Shown: positions 13,237 through 24,429 of the stretch, in pieces
How positions within the stretch are numbered: position 1 is the first letter of the stretch
Layout: each line of letters begins with the position of its first letter
NCBI GenBank assembly: GCA_965240325.2
Contig: OZ251232.1
Location: 1,984,001-2,048,000, forward strand
Direction: 5' to 3'
DNA: 64,000 nucleotides
Source of the DNA: Rebecca billardiae RCC1528
Lineage: Eukaryota > Haptophyta
Position numbers and translations under genes: made by a program
Notes under the pieces: generated by a model
Database searches by the model: none
The model's input: only the letters and a program-made list of their open reading frames with translations
What the model was told of the DNA's origin: nothing

Positions 13237-16200
13237 AAAGTCGAAGGCTGCTGAAAACCCGCGTGAGACGTGAGCATCATCGTAGGAGGTGTCGACGAAG
13301 GTTCACTCTGACGCGCGCAGTCCGTTTCGACTCTGGCTGGCGCGCGCGCTATATGGCTAGGACGGATCGTGCCGGAGCGCTCGGAGTAGCCGGCTTCTCC
13401 CCGTTGCACGAGACTGTGCTGCTCCATTGGCAACATGACTGGGTTGTCATTCGTAAGCGTCAGTCAGGGACGTGACATGTGATGACCATGGCCTAGGCCA
13501 CTGAGGACGCAAGATCAAATCAGCCACAGGAGTTGTGACCTCGAGCGCGAGCGCGCGCGCTCGGCACGCCCCCCGCGCGTGTACCGCATGCCCGAGCCCG
13601 CCCTTCAGATGCGCACGGCGCGCGCGCCGACTCGGCGCTTCTCGCTGGCTCTAGCCGCAGCCGCACCTCTCCGTAGCCGTTGGTCGTGACACACCCAGCT
13701 CAGCTTGGTCAGATTCGAGCTCGAGCTCTCGCGCGCGCGACAGTAGAGGCGGGCCGCCGGTGCCATGTGTACGCTCATCGGGGCCGTACCTGGCGCTGCG
13801 CGCCGCGCCGGCGCGCGCGCGTGTGCGCACGCGCCGCAGCAGCCGTGTCGTTGCTTGAGCCGTGAGGTGCCGGCTGATCGGCAGGTCGGGAGGTCGTGAG
13901 ATCTGAGCTGAGCCGAGACTCCGGCCGTGGCGGCGGCGCAGGATGAGCGCCGAGCGCGCGCGCGCGCCCTCGCGCTCGGCACGCCCCCCGCGCGTGTACC
14001 GCGTGCCCGAGCCCGCCCTTCAGATGCGCATGGCGCGCGCGCCGACTCGGCGCTTCTCGCTGGCTCTACCCGCAGCTCTCCGTAGCCGTTGGCCGTGACA
14101 CACCCAGCTCAGCTTGGTCAGATTCGAGCTCGAGCTCTCGCGCGCACGACGGTAGAGGCGGGCCGCCGGTGCCATGTGTACGCTCACCGGGGCCGTACCT
14201 GGCGCTGCGCGCCGCGCCGGCGCGCCAGCTTGCCCGCACGCGCCGCAGCAGCCGTGTTGTTGCCTGAGCCGTGAGGTGCCGGCTGATCGGCAGGTCGGGA
14301 GGTCGTGAGATCTGAGCTGAGCCGAAACTCCGGCCGTGGCGGCGGCGCAGGAGGAGCGCCGAGCGCGCGCGCGCGCCCTCGCGCTCGGCACGCCCCCCGC
14401 GCGTGTACCGCGTGCCCGAGCCCGCCCTTCAGATGCGCACGGCGCGCGCGCCGACTCGGCGCTTCTCGCTGGCTCTAGCCGCAGCCGCAGCTCTCCGTAG
14501 CCGTTGGCCATGACACACCCAGCTCAGCTTGGTCAGATTCGAGCTCGAGCTCTCGCGCGCACGACGGTAGAGGCGGGCCGCCGGTGCCATGTGTACGCTC
14601 ACCGGGGCCGTACCTGGCGATGCGCGCCGCGCCGGCGCGCCAGCTTGCGCGCACGCGCCGCAGCAGCCGTGTTGTTGCCTGAGCCGTGAGGTGCCGGCTG
14701 ATCGGCAGGTCGTGAGGTCGTGTGAGCTGAGCTGAGCCAAAACTCTGGCCATGGTGGTGGCGCGCGGGCAGCTGTGACCTCAAGTGCGGGCGTGCACGCG
14801 CGTCGCACAGCCCTGCATCGACGTTACCGGCATCTGGCTCGGTGAAGTCCGTCCCAAACATATGAGCCCCAGCACCATCTCAATGGCTTGGCCGAGCCTG
14901 TCGTTCACGGAGAGGTCGTGGCGATCATAGGTCGCTGCCATCGCAGTCTTCGATACGCGCTGACCCTTCCTGTATGCCACGGCTAAGCTCAAGTTGGCCA
15001 TGATCGTCGGCGCCGCTGCTCGCTGTGCGCATGGTCGCACCGTGGGGCTCTCGGCCGCCGGCGGCGGTCGCCCTGCAGCCATGCACAAGCTGCTCGCCGA
15101 TTGGTCGGTTACAAGAATCTACTTTTGAATCGCAGCCATCATCCGTCTAAGAGCTCCGGCGACGGCCGCGTGCGGCGCGGTGGCGGCCGCCTGGGCGACA
15201 CAGCGCGCGCAGCACCCGGCGTTAGAGCGCAATCGACGCATACAACCTCGAAGAGGCAGCGCTAGTGGGTCGTACTATCGTGGTTTGCAGCCCTTCTCTC
15301 CATGCTCTGCGCATTGCCACCGCCGCGCGCCGCAACGCTTAAGCATCAGCGAGCTCTCGCAAATCACTACGCGCATGGTCTCCTCCTCGCCCACCAGGGC
15401 CGAATGATCGGAGGTCGCGCTGTGGTGGAATACCGACCTGAATATTGTCGTGCGCGTGGTGCAGCCCGGGCGCCTCAGCGCACCCCTGGCACCAGCGCAC
15501 CATTTACCTCTCTTTTATTACCACTTAAGTCGGAGGCTGCTGAAAACCCGCGTGAGACGTGAGCATCATCGTAGGAGGTGTCGACGAAGGTTCACTCTGA
15601 CGCGCGCAGTCCGTTTCGACTCTGGCTGGCGCGCGCGCTATATGGCTAGGACGGATCGTGCCGGAGCGCTCGGAGTAGCCGGCTTCTCCCCGTTGCACGA
15701 GACTGTGCTGCTCCATTGGCAACATGACTGGGTTGTCATTCGTAAGCGTCAGTCAGGGACGTGACATGTGATGACCATGGCCTAGGCCACTGAGGACGCA
15801 AGATCAAATCAGCCACAGGAGTTGTGACCTCGAGCGCGAGCGCGCGCGCTCGGCACGCCCCCCGCGCGTGTACCGCATGCCCGAGCCCGCCCTTCAGATG
15901 CGCACGGCGCGCGCGCCGACTCGGCGCTTCTCGCTGGCTCTAGCCGCAGCCGCACCTCTCCGTAGCCGTTGGTCGTGACACACCCAGCTCAGCTTGGTCA
16001 GATTCGAGCTCGAGCTCTCGCGCGCGCGACAGTAGAGGCGGGCCGCCGGTGCCATGTGTACGCTCATCGGGGCCGTACCTGGCGCTGCGCGCCGCGCCGG
16101 CGCGCGCGCGTGTGCGCACGCGCCGCAGCAGCCGTGTCGTTGCTTGAGCCGTGAGGTGCCGGCTGATCGGCAGGTCGGGAGGTCGTGAGATCTGAGCTGA

Positions 16201-18231
16201 GCCGAGACTCCGGCCGTGGCGGCGGCGCAGGATGAGCGCCGAGCGCGCGCGCGCGCCCTCGCGCTCGGCACGCCCCCCGCGCGTGTACCGCGTGCCCGAG
16301 CCCGCCCTTCAGATGCGCATGGCGCGCGCGCCGACTCGGCGCTTCTCGCTGGCTCTACCCGCAGCTCTCCGTAGCCGTTGGCCGTGACACACCCAGCTCA
16401 GCTTGGTCAGATTCGAGCTCGAGCTCTCGCGCGCACGACGGTAGAGGCGGGCCGCCGGTGCCATGTGTACGCTCACCGGGGCCGTACCTGGCGCTGCGCG
16501 CCGCGCCGGCGCGCCAGCTTGCGCGCACGCGCCGCAGCAGCCGTGTTGTTGCCTGAGCCGTGAGGTGCCGGCTGATCGGCAGGTCGGGAGGTCGTGAGAT
16601 CTGAGCTGAGCCGAAACTCCGGCCGTGGCGGCGGCGCAGGAGGAGCGCCGAGCGCGCGCGCGCGCCCTCGCGCTCGGCACGCCCCCCGCGCGTGTACCGC
16701 ATGCCCGAGCCCGCCGTTCAGATGCGCACGGCGCGCGCGCCGACTCGGCGCTTCTCGCTGGCTCTACCCGCAGCCGCAGCTCTCCGTAGCCGTTGGCCGT
16801 GACACACCCAGCTCAGCTTGGTCAGATTCGAGCTCGAGCTCTCGCGCGCACGACGGTAGAGGCGGGCCGCCGGTGCCATGTGTACGCTCACTGGGGCCGT
16901 ACCTGGCGCTGCGCGCCGCGCCGGCGCGCCAGCTTGCCCGCACGCGCCGCAGCAGCCGTGTTGTTGCCTGAGCAGTGAGGTGCCGGCTGATCGGCAGGTC
17001 GGGAGGTCGTGAGATCTGAGCTGAGCCGAAACTCCGGCCGTGGCGGCGGCGCAGGAGGAGCGCCGAGCGCGCGCGCGCGCCCTCGCGCTCGGCACGCCCC
17101 CCGCGCGTGTACCGCGTGCCCGAGCCCGCCCTTCAGATGCGCACGGCGCGCGCGCCGACTCGGCGCTTCTCGCTGGCTCTAGCCGCAGCCGCAGCTCTCC
17201 GTAGCCGTTGGCCATGACACACCCAGCTCAGCTTGGTCAGATTCGAGCTCGAGCTCTCGCGCGCACGACGGTAGAGGCGGGCCGCCGGTGCCATGTGTAC
17301 GCTCACCGGGGCCGTACCTGGCGATGCGCGCCGCGCCGGCGCGCCAGCTTGCGCGCACGCGCCGCAGCAGCCGTGTTGTTGCCTGAGCCGTGAGGTGCCG
17401 GCTGATCGGCAGGTCGTGAGGTCGTGTGAGCTGAGCTGAGCCAAAACTCTGGCCATGGTGGTGGCGCGCGGGCAGCTGTGACCTCAAGTGCGGGCGTGCA
17501 CGCGCGTCGCACAGCCCTGCATCGACGTTACCGGCATCTGGCTCGGTGAAGTCCGTCCCAAACATATGAGCCCCAGCACCATCTCAATGGCTTGGCCGAG
17601 CCTGTCGTTCACGGAGAGGTCGTGGCGATCATAGGTCGCTGCCATCGCAGTCTTCGATACGCGCTGACCCTTCCTGTATGCCACGGCTAAGCTCAAGTTG
17701 GCCATGATCGTCGGCGCCGCTGCTCGCTGTGCGCATGGTCGCACCGTGGGGCTCTCGGCCGCCGGCGGCGGTCGCCCTGTAGCCATGCACAAGCTGCTCG
17801 CCGATTGGTCGGTTACAAGAATCTACTTTTGAATCGCAGCCATCATCCGTCCAAGAGCTCCGGCGACGGCCGCGTGCGGCGCGGTGGCGGCCGCCTGGGC
17901 GACACAGCGCGCGCAGCACCCGGCGTTAGAGCGCAATCGACGCATACAACCTCGAAGAGGCAGCGCTAGTGGGTCGTACTATCGTGGTTTGCAGCCCTTC
18001 TCTCCATGCTCTGCGCATTGCCACCGCCGCGCGCCGCAACGCTTAAGCATCAGCGAGCTCTCGCAAATCACTACGCGCATGGTCTCCTCCTCGCCCACCA
18101 GGGCCGAATGATCGGAGGTCGCGCTGTGGTGGAATACCGACCTGAATATTGTCGTGCGCGTGGTGCAGCCCGGGCGCCTCAGCGCACCCCTGGCACCAGC
18201 GCACCATTTACCTCTCTTTTATTACCACTTA

Positions 18232-19039
18232 GTACCCCTCAGGTTTAAGCGTTCGCTTCGCTGGCTACGTGATTGCACGCCCGCTCACGCCGTGACGAGC
18301 GCACCATGGCGGCTCTCTCGCTCGTGGCGCACGGTCGGGGAGCACCCGCGTCTGCGCAGACACACGGCTCGCCCGCACGTGTGCTGTGTCGCGCACGCGC
18401 GCGCTCGCGCGGCCGGCCATCGCGCACAGACCTGACTGGTCTCACATGCACCAGCATGGTCGTGCACGCACAGCGCCGCTCCGCGCACGCAATAAATTCG
18501 AGCGTGGTGCGCATGCACGTACACTCTGTGTCCCTGGTCCACACACAGCGTGTGAGCTCGTGCTTTGACCACGTGCAGGCGCACCACAGACTTTCGCGCA
18601 GCTGCCGCGCCGGGCCGTGCCAGCGGCTCGACAGGCTCAGCTCGTGGGCAGCGCTCGCTCGATTGCATGCTCCTGCCGCGCAGGGTGCCCAGCTTGCTGC
18701 GCTCGGTGTGTACTGGCGCGCTCGGACGGCACCCCGCGTACGCCTCGGGCCACGCGTGGGAGCCTAGCTCCACGCACGGAGGACTCGCAGGCGCAGGCCG
18801 GCGGCTGCCTCACACGGCTTGGTCGGGAGGCCGCCGCGCGGCTACCGTCGAGCTCGCCGATCGGCTGCACCTACTTTCAGCGCACGCTACCGCCGCCTCG
18901 CGCACGACACGGCAAGGTTGAACACGTGACTGTGGGCGGGCATCAGCCCCAAGTACGCAGCCATCAGCACCACGGCCTTCACCTTCAGCGCCGACGATAG
19001 AGCCGCCGCTTGATTTTATCGCTTAAACTTGAGGGCCAC
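18232..19039. mobile_element. 808-bp TIR element, copy 3, at the array boundary
   Basis: A third copy at the same 5803-bp spacing. The satellite does not resume after its right end. The sequence passes through TA into TATAGCAAAG, the start of an unrelated inverted repeat. The array therefore ends exactly at a transposon terminus. Confidence 0.85.
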
Positions 19040-19095
19040 TATATAGCAAAGTCCGGACGCCCAGCTGGCGACCGGTGGCCACGATGGCGGCCACG

Positions 19096-20040
19096 CCCGC
19101 CGCGTGGTGTGGGCGGGACCTTGCAAGATCAATCAAGGCGGATACAAGTGGCGGAGACTTTGATCGTCGGCTAGCCCCCGTGCAGTGTGCTCTTAGCTAC
19201 ACACTTATCAGAGCTGGCTCGTCTCCTCCCTCAAGACCCGCTGCTCTGTCTAGATTCTGGGTGAGCATTGCAGCATTCGCCTGATCCTCATGCGAGGGAC
19301 GACGACAACTGGCGAGCCGCTAGGCTGCTCAACGGTGACGAAGGCAGCAGTCGAGCTGCCAAGCAAAGGTCGACGCAGTGTACCTGTGCATGCGATGCGC
19401 GGGGCAGCGCGCGCCATCGTATCGCCCGTCGCCGTCGGCCACGCAGCTGCTACCGGCCAGCTGACATGATGACGCAGGGCCAGCTGAGCAGCTGCTGTGC
19501 CGAGGATCACATGGGTGCCAAGGGCTGGCAGGTGGCGTCATCACGGCGTATGCTGCGTGTGCTGCTCTCACTTACCGTGGTTGACCGGCTGCTCTGCCAG
19601 CGCGTGCCCGTGGCTGTTGCTGGGCAGGCAACGGCGCTCCTCCAGCCCGAGACAGGCTGCGCGCGTGCTGGTGAGCAGCCAACCTGCAGCTGATGTACAG
19701 GCGGCCGCAAGCTGGCATGGCCGAGGGCACGCGGTGGCATGGTGTCTATATTAACCCACGAGCTGCCGGCCGCGCTCGCACACGCCGTGCAATCGCCTGC
19801 CGCTGCCGGGTTTGGGCACACTCGCGGGGGGGGCGCTCACCAGGCATTGGTCACACGCCCTCGGCGCCTCTGCCTAGCTAGCACTTGCAGACACACCGTG
19901 CGGCAGCCCAGCGGCCACCATCCGCAGCGGTGGCTGCGAACTGGCCGAGGCTACGGGCGCGCGGCTGCATACTCTCCTTATTGGAACGTGCGCTGTCAAG
20001 TGTGATCGAGCTGACGGCGGACACGCCGGTCGGTGCTGTG
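19096..20040. other. no gene recognised
   Basis: Unique sequence between the left inverted-repeat arm and the start of the tandem repeats. Short frames exist on both strands (for example 19268-19693 plus), without a known motif or convincing splice structure. Confidence 0.5.
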
Positions 20041-20041
20041 T

Positions 20042-20480
20042 TCTTGCGCTCTCGGGGCCGGTGGTCATCAGGCGGTGGATACGCAGCGCGCCGCCACGGT
20101 GCGCCAGCGCCGCAGCCGACGACTGCGGCTGCGACCAGTGTCGCGCAGCGGCGGCTGAGGGCTGTCGCGGCGGATGCGGCGACGGCGGCGGCGGCGGCGT
20201 GGTCTGGGCATGGGCTGCCGACGCCACGCGCGCACGCTGAGCGCGTGCAGCTCAGGCACAGCGACTTCGCGCGCTTATGACCGGCTGTCACCAGGCGGTG
20301 GACACGCGGCGCGCCGCCACTGTGCGCCGGCGCGGCCGCAACCGACTGCGGCCGCCGACTGCGGCCGCGACCAGCGTCGCGCAGCGGCGGCTGAGGGCTG
20401 TCGGGGCGGAGCGCGCGTGGCTGCGCGGCGGCGTGGTCTGGGCATGGGCTGCCGACGCTGCGTGCGCACAGGCGTGCGCA
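20042..20480 (+). repeat. two diverged tandem copies, about 220-235 bp
   Basis: The stretch from about 20066 (CAGGCGGTGGATACGC) recurs from about 20289. The phrase GGTCTGGGCATGGGCTGCCG appears at about 20201 and again 235 bp later. The copies differ by indels. They precede the strict 214-bp array and share its CGC/CAG-rich style. Confidence 0.7.
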
Positions 20481-20504
20481 CCCAGACCGGCGACGCTGAT
20501 CGAC

Positions 20505-22860
20505 GCGCCCATCGCGCTGGAGCCGCTGTCATCCGACGCTGCTGTGCCCGCGCCCAGCAGCGCTCGACTCCGCGCCCAGTGCGGCGGCAGCAGCAGGGAT
20601 GGTGCCACGGCGGGCGGCGGGCGCTGATGCAGCTGACGGCTCGGCTGTGCGCGCCCGAGGGGCCTGGGCGACGGGCGCGCCGAGCGCGGTGACGCCTCTC
20701 GCCTCGCCCGTCGCGCTGGAGCCGCTGCCATCCGACGCTGCTGTGCCCGCGCCCAGCTTGGGCAGCAGCGACTGCGCTCGACTCCGCGCCGCGCGCGGCG
20801 GCAGCAGCAGGGATGGTGCCACGGCGGGCGGCGGCGGTCGACGGAGCTGCCAGCTCGGCGGTGCGCGCCCGAGGGGCGTGGGCGCTGGACGCACCGAGCG
20901 CGGTGACGCCTCTCGCCTCGCCCATCGCGCTGGAGCCGCTGCCATCCGACGCTGCTGTGCCCGCGCCCAGCTTGGGCAGCAGCGACTGCGCTCGACTCCG
21001 CGCCGCGCGCGGCGGCAGCAGCAGGGATGGTGCCACGGCGGGCGGCGGCGGTCGACGGAGCTGCCAGCTCGGCGGTGCGCGCCCGAGGGGCCTGGGCGCT
21101 GGACGCACCGAGCGCAGTGCCGCTGCTCGCCTCGCCCATCGCGCTGGAGCCGCTGCCATCCGACGCTGCTGCGCCCGCGCCCAGCTTGGGCAGCAGCGGC
21201 TGCGCTCGACTCCGCGCCGCGTGCGGCGGCAGCAGCAGGGATGGTGCCACGGCGGGCGGCGGCGGTCGACGGAGCTGCCAGCTCGGCGGTGCGCGCCCGA
21301 GGGGCCTGGGCGCTGGACGCACCGAACGCGGTGCCGCTGCTCGCCTCGCCCATCGCGCTGGAGCCGCTGCCATCCGACGCTGCTGCGCCCGCGCCCAGCT
21401 TGGGCAGCAGCGACTGCGCTCGACTCCGCGCCGCGCGCGGCGGCAGCAGCAGGGATGGTGCCACGGCGGGCGGCGGCGGTCGACGGAGCTGCCAGCTCGG
21501 CGGTGCGCGCCCGAGGGGCGTGGGCGCTGGACGCACCGAGCGCGGTGACGCCTCTCGCCTCGCCCATCGCGCTGGAGCCGCTGCCATCCGACGCTGCTGT
21601 GCCCGCGCCCAGCTTGGGCAGCAGCGACTGCGCTCGACTCCGCGCCGCGTGCGGCGGCAGCAGCAGGGATGGTGCCACGGCGGGCGGCGGCGGTCGACGG
21701 AGCTGCCAGCTCGGCGGTGCGCGCCCGAGGGGCGTGGGCGCTGGACGCACCGAGCGCGGTGACGCCTCTCGCCTCGCCCATCGCGCTGGAGCCGCTGCCA
21801 TCCGACGCTGCTGTGCCCGCGCCCAGCTTGGGCAGCAGCGACTGCGCTCGACTCCGCGCCGCGCGCGGCGGCAGCAGCAGGGATGGTGCCACGGCGGGCG
21901 GCGGCGGTCGACGGAGCTGCCAGCTCGGCGGTGCGCGCCCGAGGGGCGTGGGCGCTGGACGCACCGAGCGCAGTGCCGCTGCTCGCCTCGCCCATCGCGC
22001 TGGAGCCGCTGCCATCCGACGCTGCTGCGCCCGCGCCAAGCTTGGGCAGCAGCGGCTGCGCTCGACTCCGCGCCGCGTGCGGCGGCAGCAGCAGGGATGG
22101 TGCCACGGCGGGCGGCGGCGGTCGACGGAGCTGCCAGCTCGGCGGTGCGCGCCCGAGGGGCGTGGGCGCTGGACGCACCGAACGCGGTGCCGCTGCTCGC
22201 CTCGCCCATCGCGCTGGAGCCGCTGCCATCCGACGCTGCTGCGCCCGCGCCAAGCTTGGGCAGCAGCGACTGCGCTCGACTCCGCGCCGCGTGCGGCGGC
22301 AGCAGCAGGGATGGTGCCACGGCGGGCGGCGGCGGTCGACGGAGCTGTCAGCTCGGCGGTGTGCGCCCGAGGGGCCTGGGGGGTGGGCGCACCGAACGCG
22401 GTGCCGCTGCTCGCCTCGCCCATCGCGCTGGAGCCGCTGCCATCCGACGCTGCTGCGCCCGCGCCCAGCTTGGGCAGCAGCGGCTGCGCTTGACTCCGCG
22501 CCGCGTGCGGCGGCAGCAGCAGGGATGGTGCCACGGCGGGCGGCGGCGGTCGACGGAGCTGTCAGCTCGGCGGTGTGCGCCCGAGGGGCCTGGGGGGTGG
22601 GCGCACCGAACGCGGTGCCGCTGCTCGCCTCGCCCATCGCGCTGGAGCCGCTGCCATCCGACGCTGCTGCGCCCGCGCCAAGCTTGGGCAGCAGCGACTG
22701 CGCTCGACTCCGCGCCGCGTGCGGCGGCAGCAGCAGGGATGGTGCCACGGCGGGCGACGGGCGCTGATGCAGCTGGCGGCTCGGCGGTGCGCGCCCGAGG
22801 GGCCTGGGCGACGGACGCGCCGAGGGCGATGACGCCGCCTGCTTCGCCCAGCGCGCCGAG
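20505..22860. repeat. 214-bp tandem satellite, eleven copies
   Basis: The word ATGGTGCCACGG recurs at 20599, 20813, 21027 and so on to 22739: ten intervals totalling 2140 bp, so the period is exactly 214 with no indels. Substitutions distinguish subtypes (CCCAGCTTGG versus CCAAGCTTGG; GGGGCGTGGG versus GGGGCCTGGG) and alternate along the array. Because 214 is one more than a multiple of three, any through-reading frame visits all three phases. The array is nevertheless stop-free for about 700 codons in all three minus frames and one plus frame. I read this as a GC-rich stop-poor satellite, not a gene. Confidence 0.9.
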
Positions 22861-22919
22861 GAGCAGCTGCTGCCGTTACTCTGACGTCTACGTCTACTGA
22901 GATGATGCCGATGGCGTCT

Positions 22920-23366
22920 TGCAGTACGACAGCATCATATATATACATATATATATATATATGATGCTGATAGATATATAGCTAGTGATGCGCGCAGAGC
23001 CAGTCTGAGCAGCTCATGCCGCTGCCCAATGACTCTCAGATCCGCGCTGCCGGGCCAAGGATGATGATGCGCGGCCTGCGGCTGCTGATCGGAGGCGATG
23101 ACGCCGATGCTGACGATGACGTGCGCCCGGCCTGTCGATACTCGATGGCGGATCGGACGTCCGAGTCATCATATATCTATCGCGATCGATATCATAATAA
23201 TTAATCATGACGCGATGCTGACACGGCTGACTGCTATCATCAGCATATCGATCAGCAGCGCATCGTCAGGATGACGAACATATCAGTCAGCGACAGCAAG
23301 TGGCCTGCTGTGCTCATATATATATATATACTATAGCTCTCTTCCTCTCTCTCTCTCTCTCTCTCC

Positions 23367-23413
<47 letters not shown>

Positions 23414-23433
23414 GTCTCTCTCTCTCTCTCTCT
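22920..23433. repeat. TA and CT microsatellite zone
   Basis: A TA-rich run lies at about 22936-22980, another short TA run at 23316-23331, and an almost pure CT tract at about 23337-23433 with small interruptions. The surrounding sequence is less GC-rich than the satellites. No gene was seen. Confidence 0.85.
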
Positions 23434-23723
23434 GGTAAGTATGGACCAGCCAGAGTCGACTGACGGCTAGCTGCTGATGATGATGACGACGGTCGTCGTC
23501 AGCAGATGTCATCAGCTGCAGCTATTAGTATATACGTACCAGTACAGTATTAGATTTAGTTCCGTCTCGGGGACGCACCGCTCCGCCGTGTGATCCGATG
23601 ACCGATCATCCAGACCGTCAGTGGCGACGCGCGCGAGTCAGTAGCTGCGCGCGCGCGTACGTGCGCTATTACTAGCTGGCTGAGTCTCAGTGTCGTCAGT
23701 CAGCAGCATATATACTGCTCGCC

Positions 23724-23727
<4 letters not shown>

Positions 23728-23812
<85 letters not shown>
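23728..23812. repeat. GA microsatellite
   Basis: About 85 bp of alternating GA with one AA interruption. It lies roughly 300 bp downstream of the CT tract, so the two purine/pyrimidine tracts are inverted relative to each other. Confidence 0.9.
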
Positions 23813-23814
<2 letters not shown>

Positions 23815-23868
23815 TCAGTGCGTGTCATTGATGCTCGCGCAGAGCTCATGGTCGTGGCTCGGTCACGC

Positions 23869-24258
23869 GATGCAGCACATTGCGCTGGTGCCAGGCCGCC
23901 ACGCGCATGGCCGGACATGGTAACGCGTTGTACCATGAGTGCACTCGACTGCACAAAGGAGCAGCGGGCCCAGAATCCTACGCATAGCGAGCACGCACGC
24001 GCGCAGAGCTCAGGGTGGTGGCCCGGTCACTCGTCGGATGACGTGAGAGAGGGAGAAGCACACGATGCAGCACATTGTGCTGGTGCCAGGCCGCCGCGCG
24101 CATGGCCGGACATGGTAACGCGTTGTACCATGAGTGCACTCGACTGCACAAAGGAGCAGCGGGCCCAGAACCCTACGCATAGCGAGCATGCACGCGCGCG
24201 CAGTGCTGAAGGTCGTAGCCGTCGGGTGATGACACGAGAGAGAGAGGGAAGCCGGCAA
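23869..24258 (+). repeat. 195-bp tandem duplication
   Basis: GATGCAGCACAT starts copies at 23869 and 24064. Each copy carries CCGGACATGGTAACGCGTTG, ACTCGACTGCACAAAGGAGC and a GAGAGAGGG tail. The copies differ by a few substitutions. A long frame on each strand runs through (for example 23812-24423 plus), but I see no motif supporting a protein. Confidence 0.85.
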
Positions 24259-24429
24259 GCATGTGCGCATCTGTTGGTTGAGGCGTGGGCCATGGGCGCA
24301 TCTTGCTTCAAACACGCACGTATAAGCACTCGTCGCCGCCTCCCCGGTCTCGTTCGAACCACAAATGAAGTGGAGACTGCAGGCAGCGAAGAGACGACTG
24401 ACAACTTCACGCCGGGGATATGACGGGAT

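Larger units (their letters stand above)
1..19039. repeat. hierarchical satellite array with nested higher-order repeats
   Basis: Three levels of repetition can be read directly. The base monomer is 409 or 415 bp; one set of equivalent points is 1881, 2290 and 2705. Blocks of three or four monomers are separated by a non-monomer spacer, so equivalent points recur every 2704 bp (2823 to 5527; 8626 to 11330) or 3099 bp (5527 to 8626; 11330 to 14429). Together these give a 5803-bp super-unit (2823, 8626, 14429 and 5527, 11330, 17133). Copies are nearly identical over kilobases, with rare shared variants such as an A at about 11171 and 16974 against C at about 5368. The array is cut by the left window edge and ends abruptly at 19039. 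It is GC-rich and full of alternating GC; the short frames in it are shared artefacts of repetition. Confidence 0.97.

Noticed and set aside
119-19000. Dozens of 60-165-codon frames repeated through the satellite
   Set aside because: They recur with the repeat period, overlap on both strands, are Arg/Ala-rich and carry no domain. GC-rich repeats lack stops by composition.
18232-19041. CACTA-type (En/Spm) assignment for the 808-bp element, from the CCACTA at its right end
   Set aside because: CACTA elements start with CACTA and end with TAGTG, which is the opposite orientation; comparison with the empty site shows a TA duplication instead.
20275-22900. Frames of 681-748 codons on the minus strand and 695 on the plus strand
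   Set aside because: They run through a 214-bp satellite whose period shifts the frame at every unit, and several frames on both strands are open alike. No signal of selection on one frame.
24330-24370. GTTCGAACC, reminiscent of a tRNA B box
   Set aside because: No acceptor stem, D arm or anticodon arm could be built around it.
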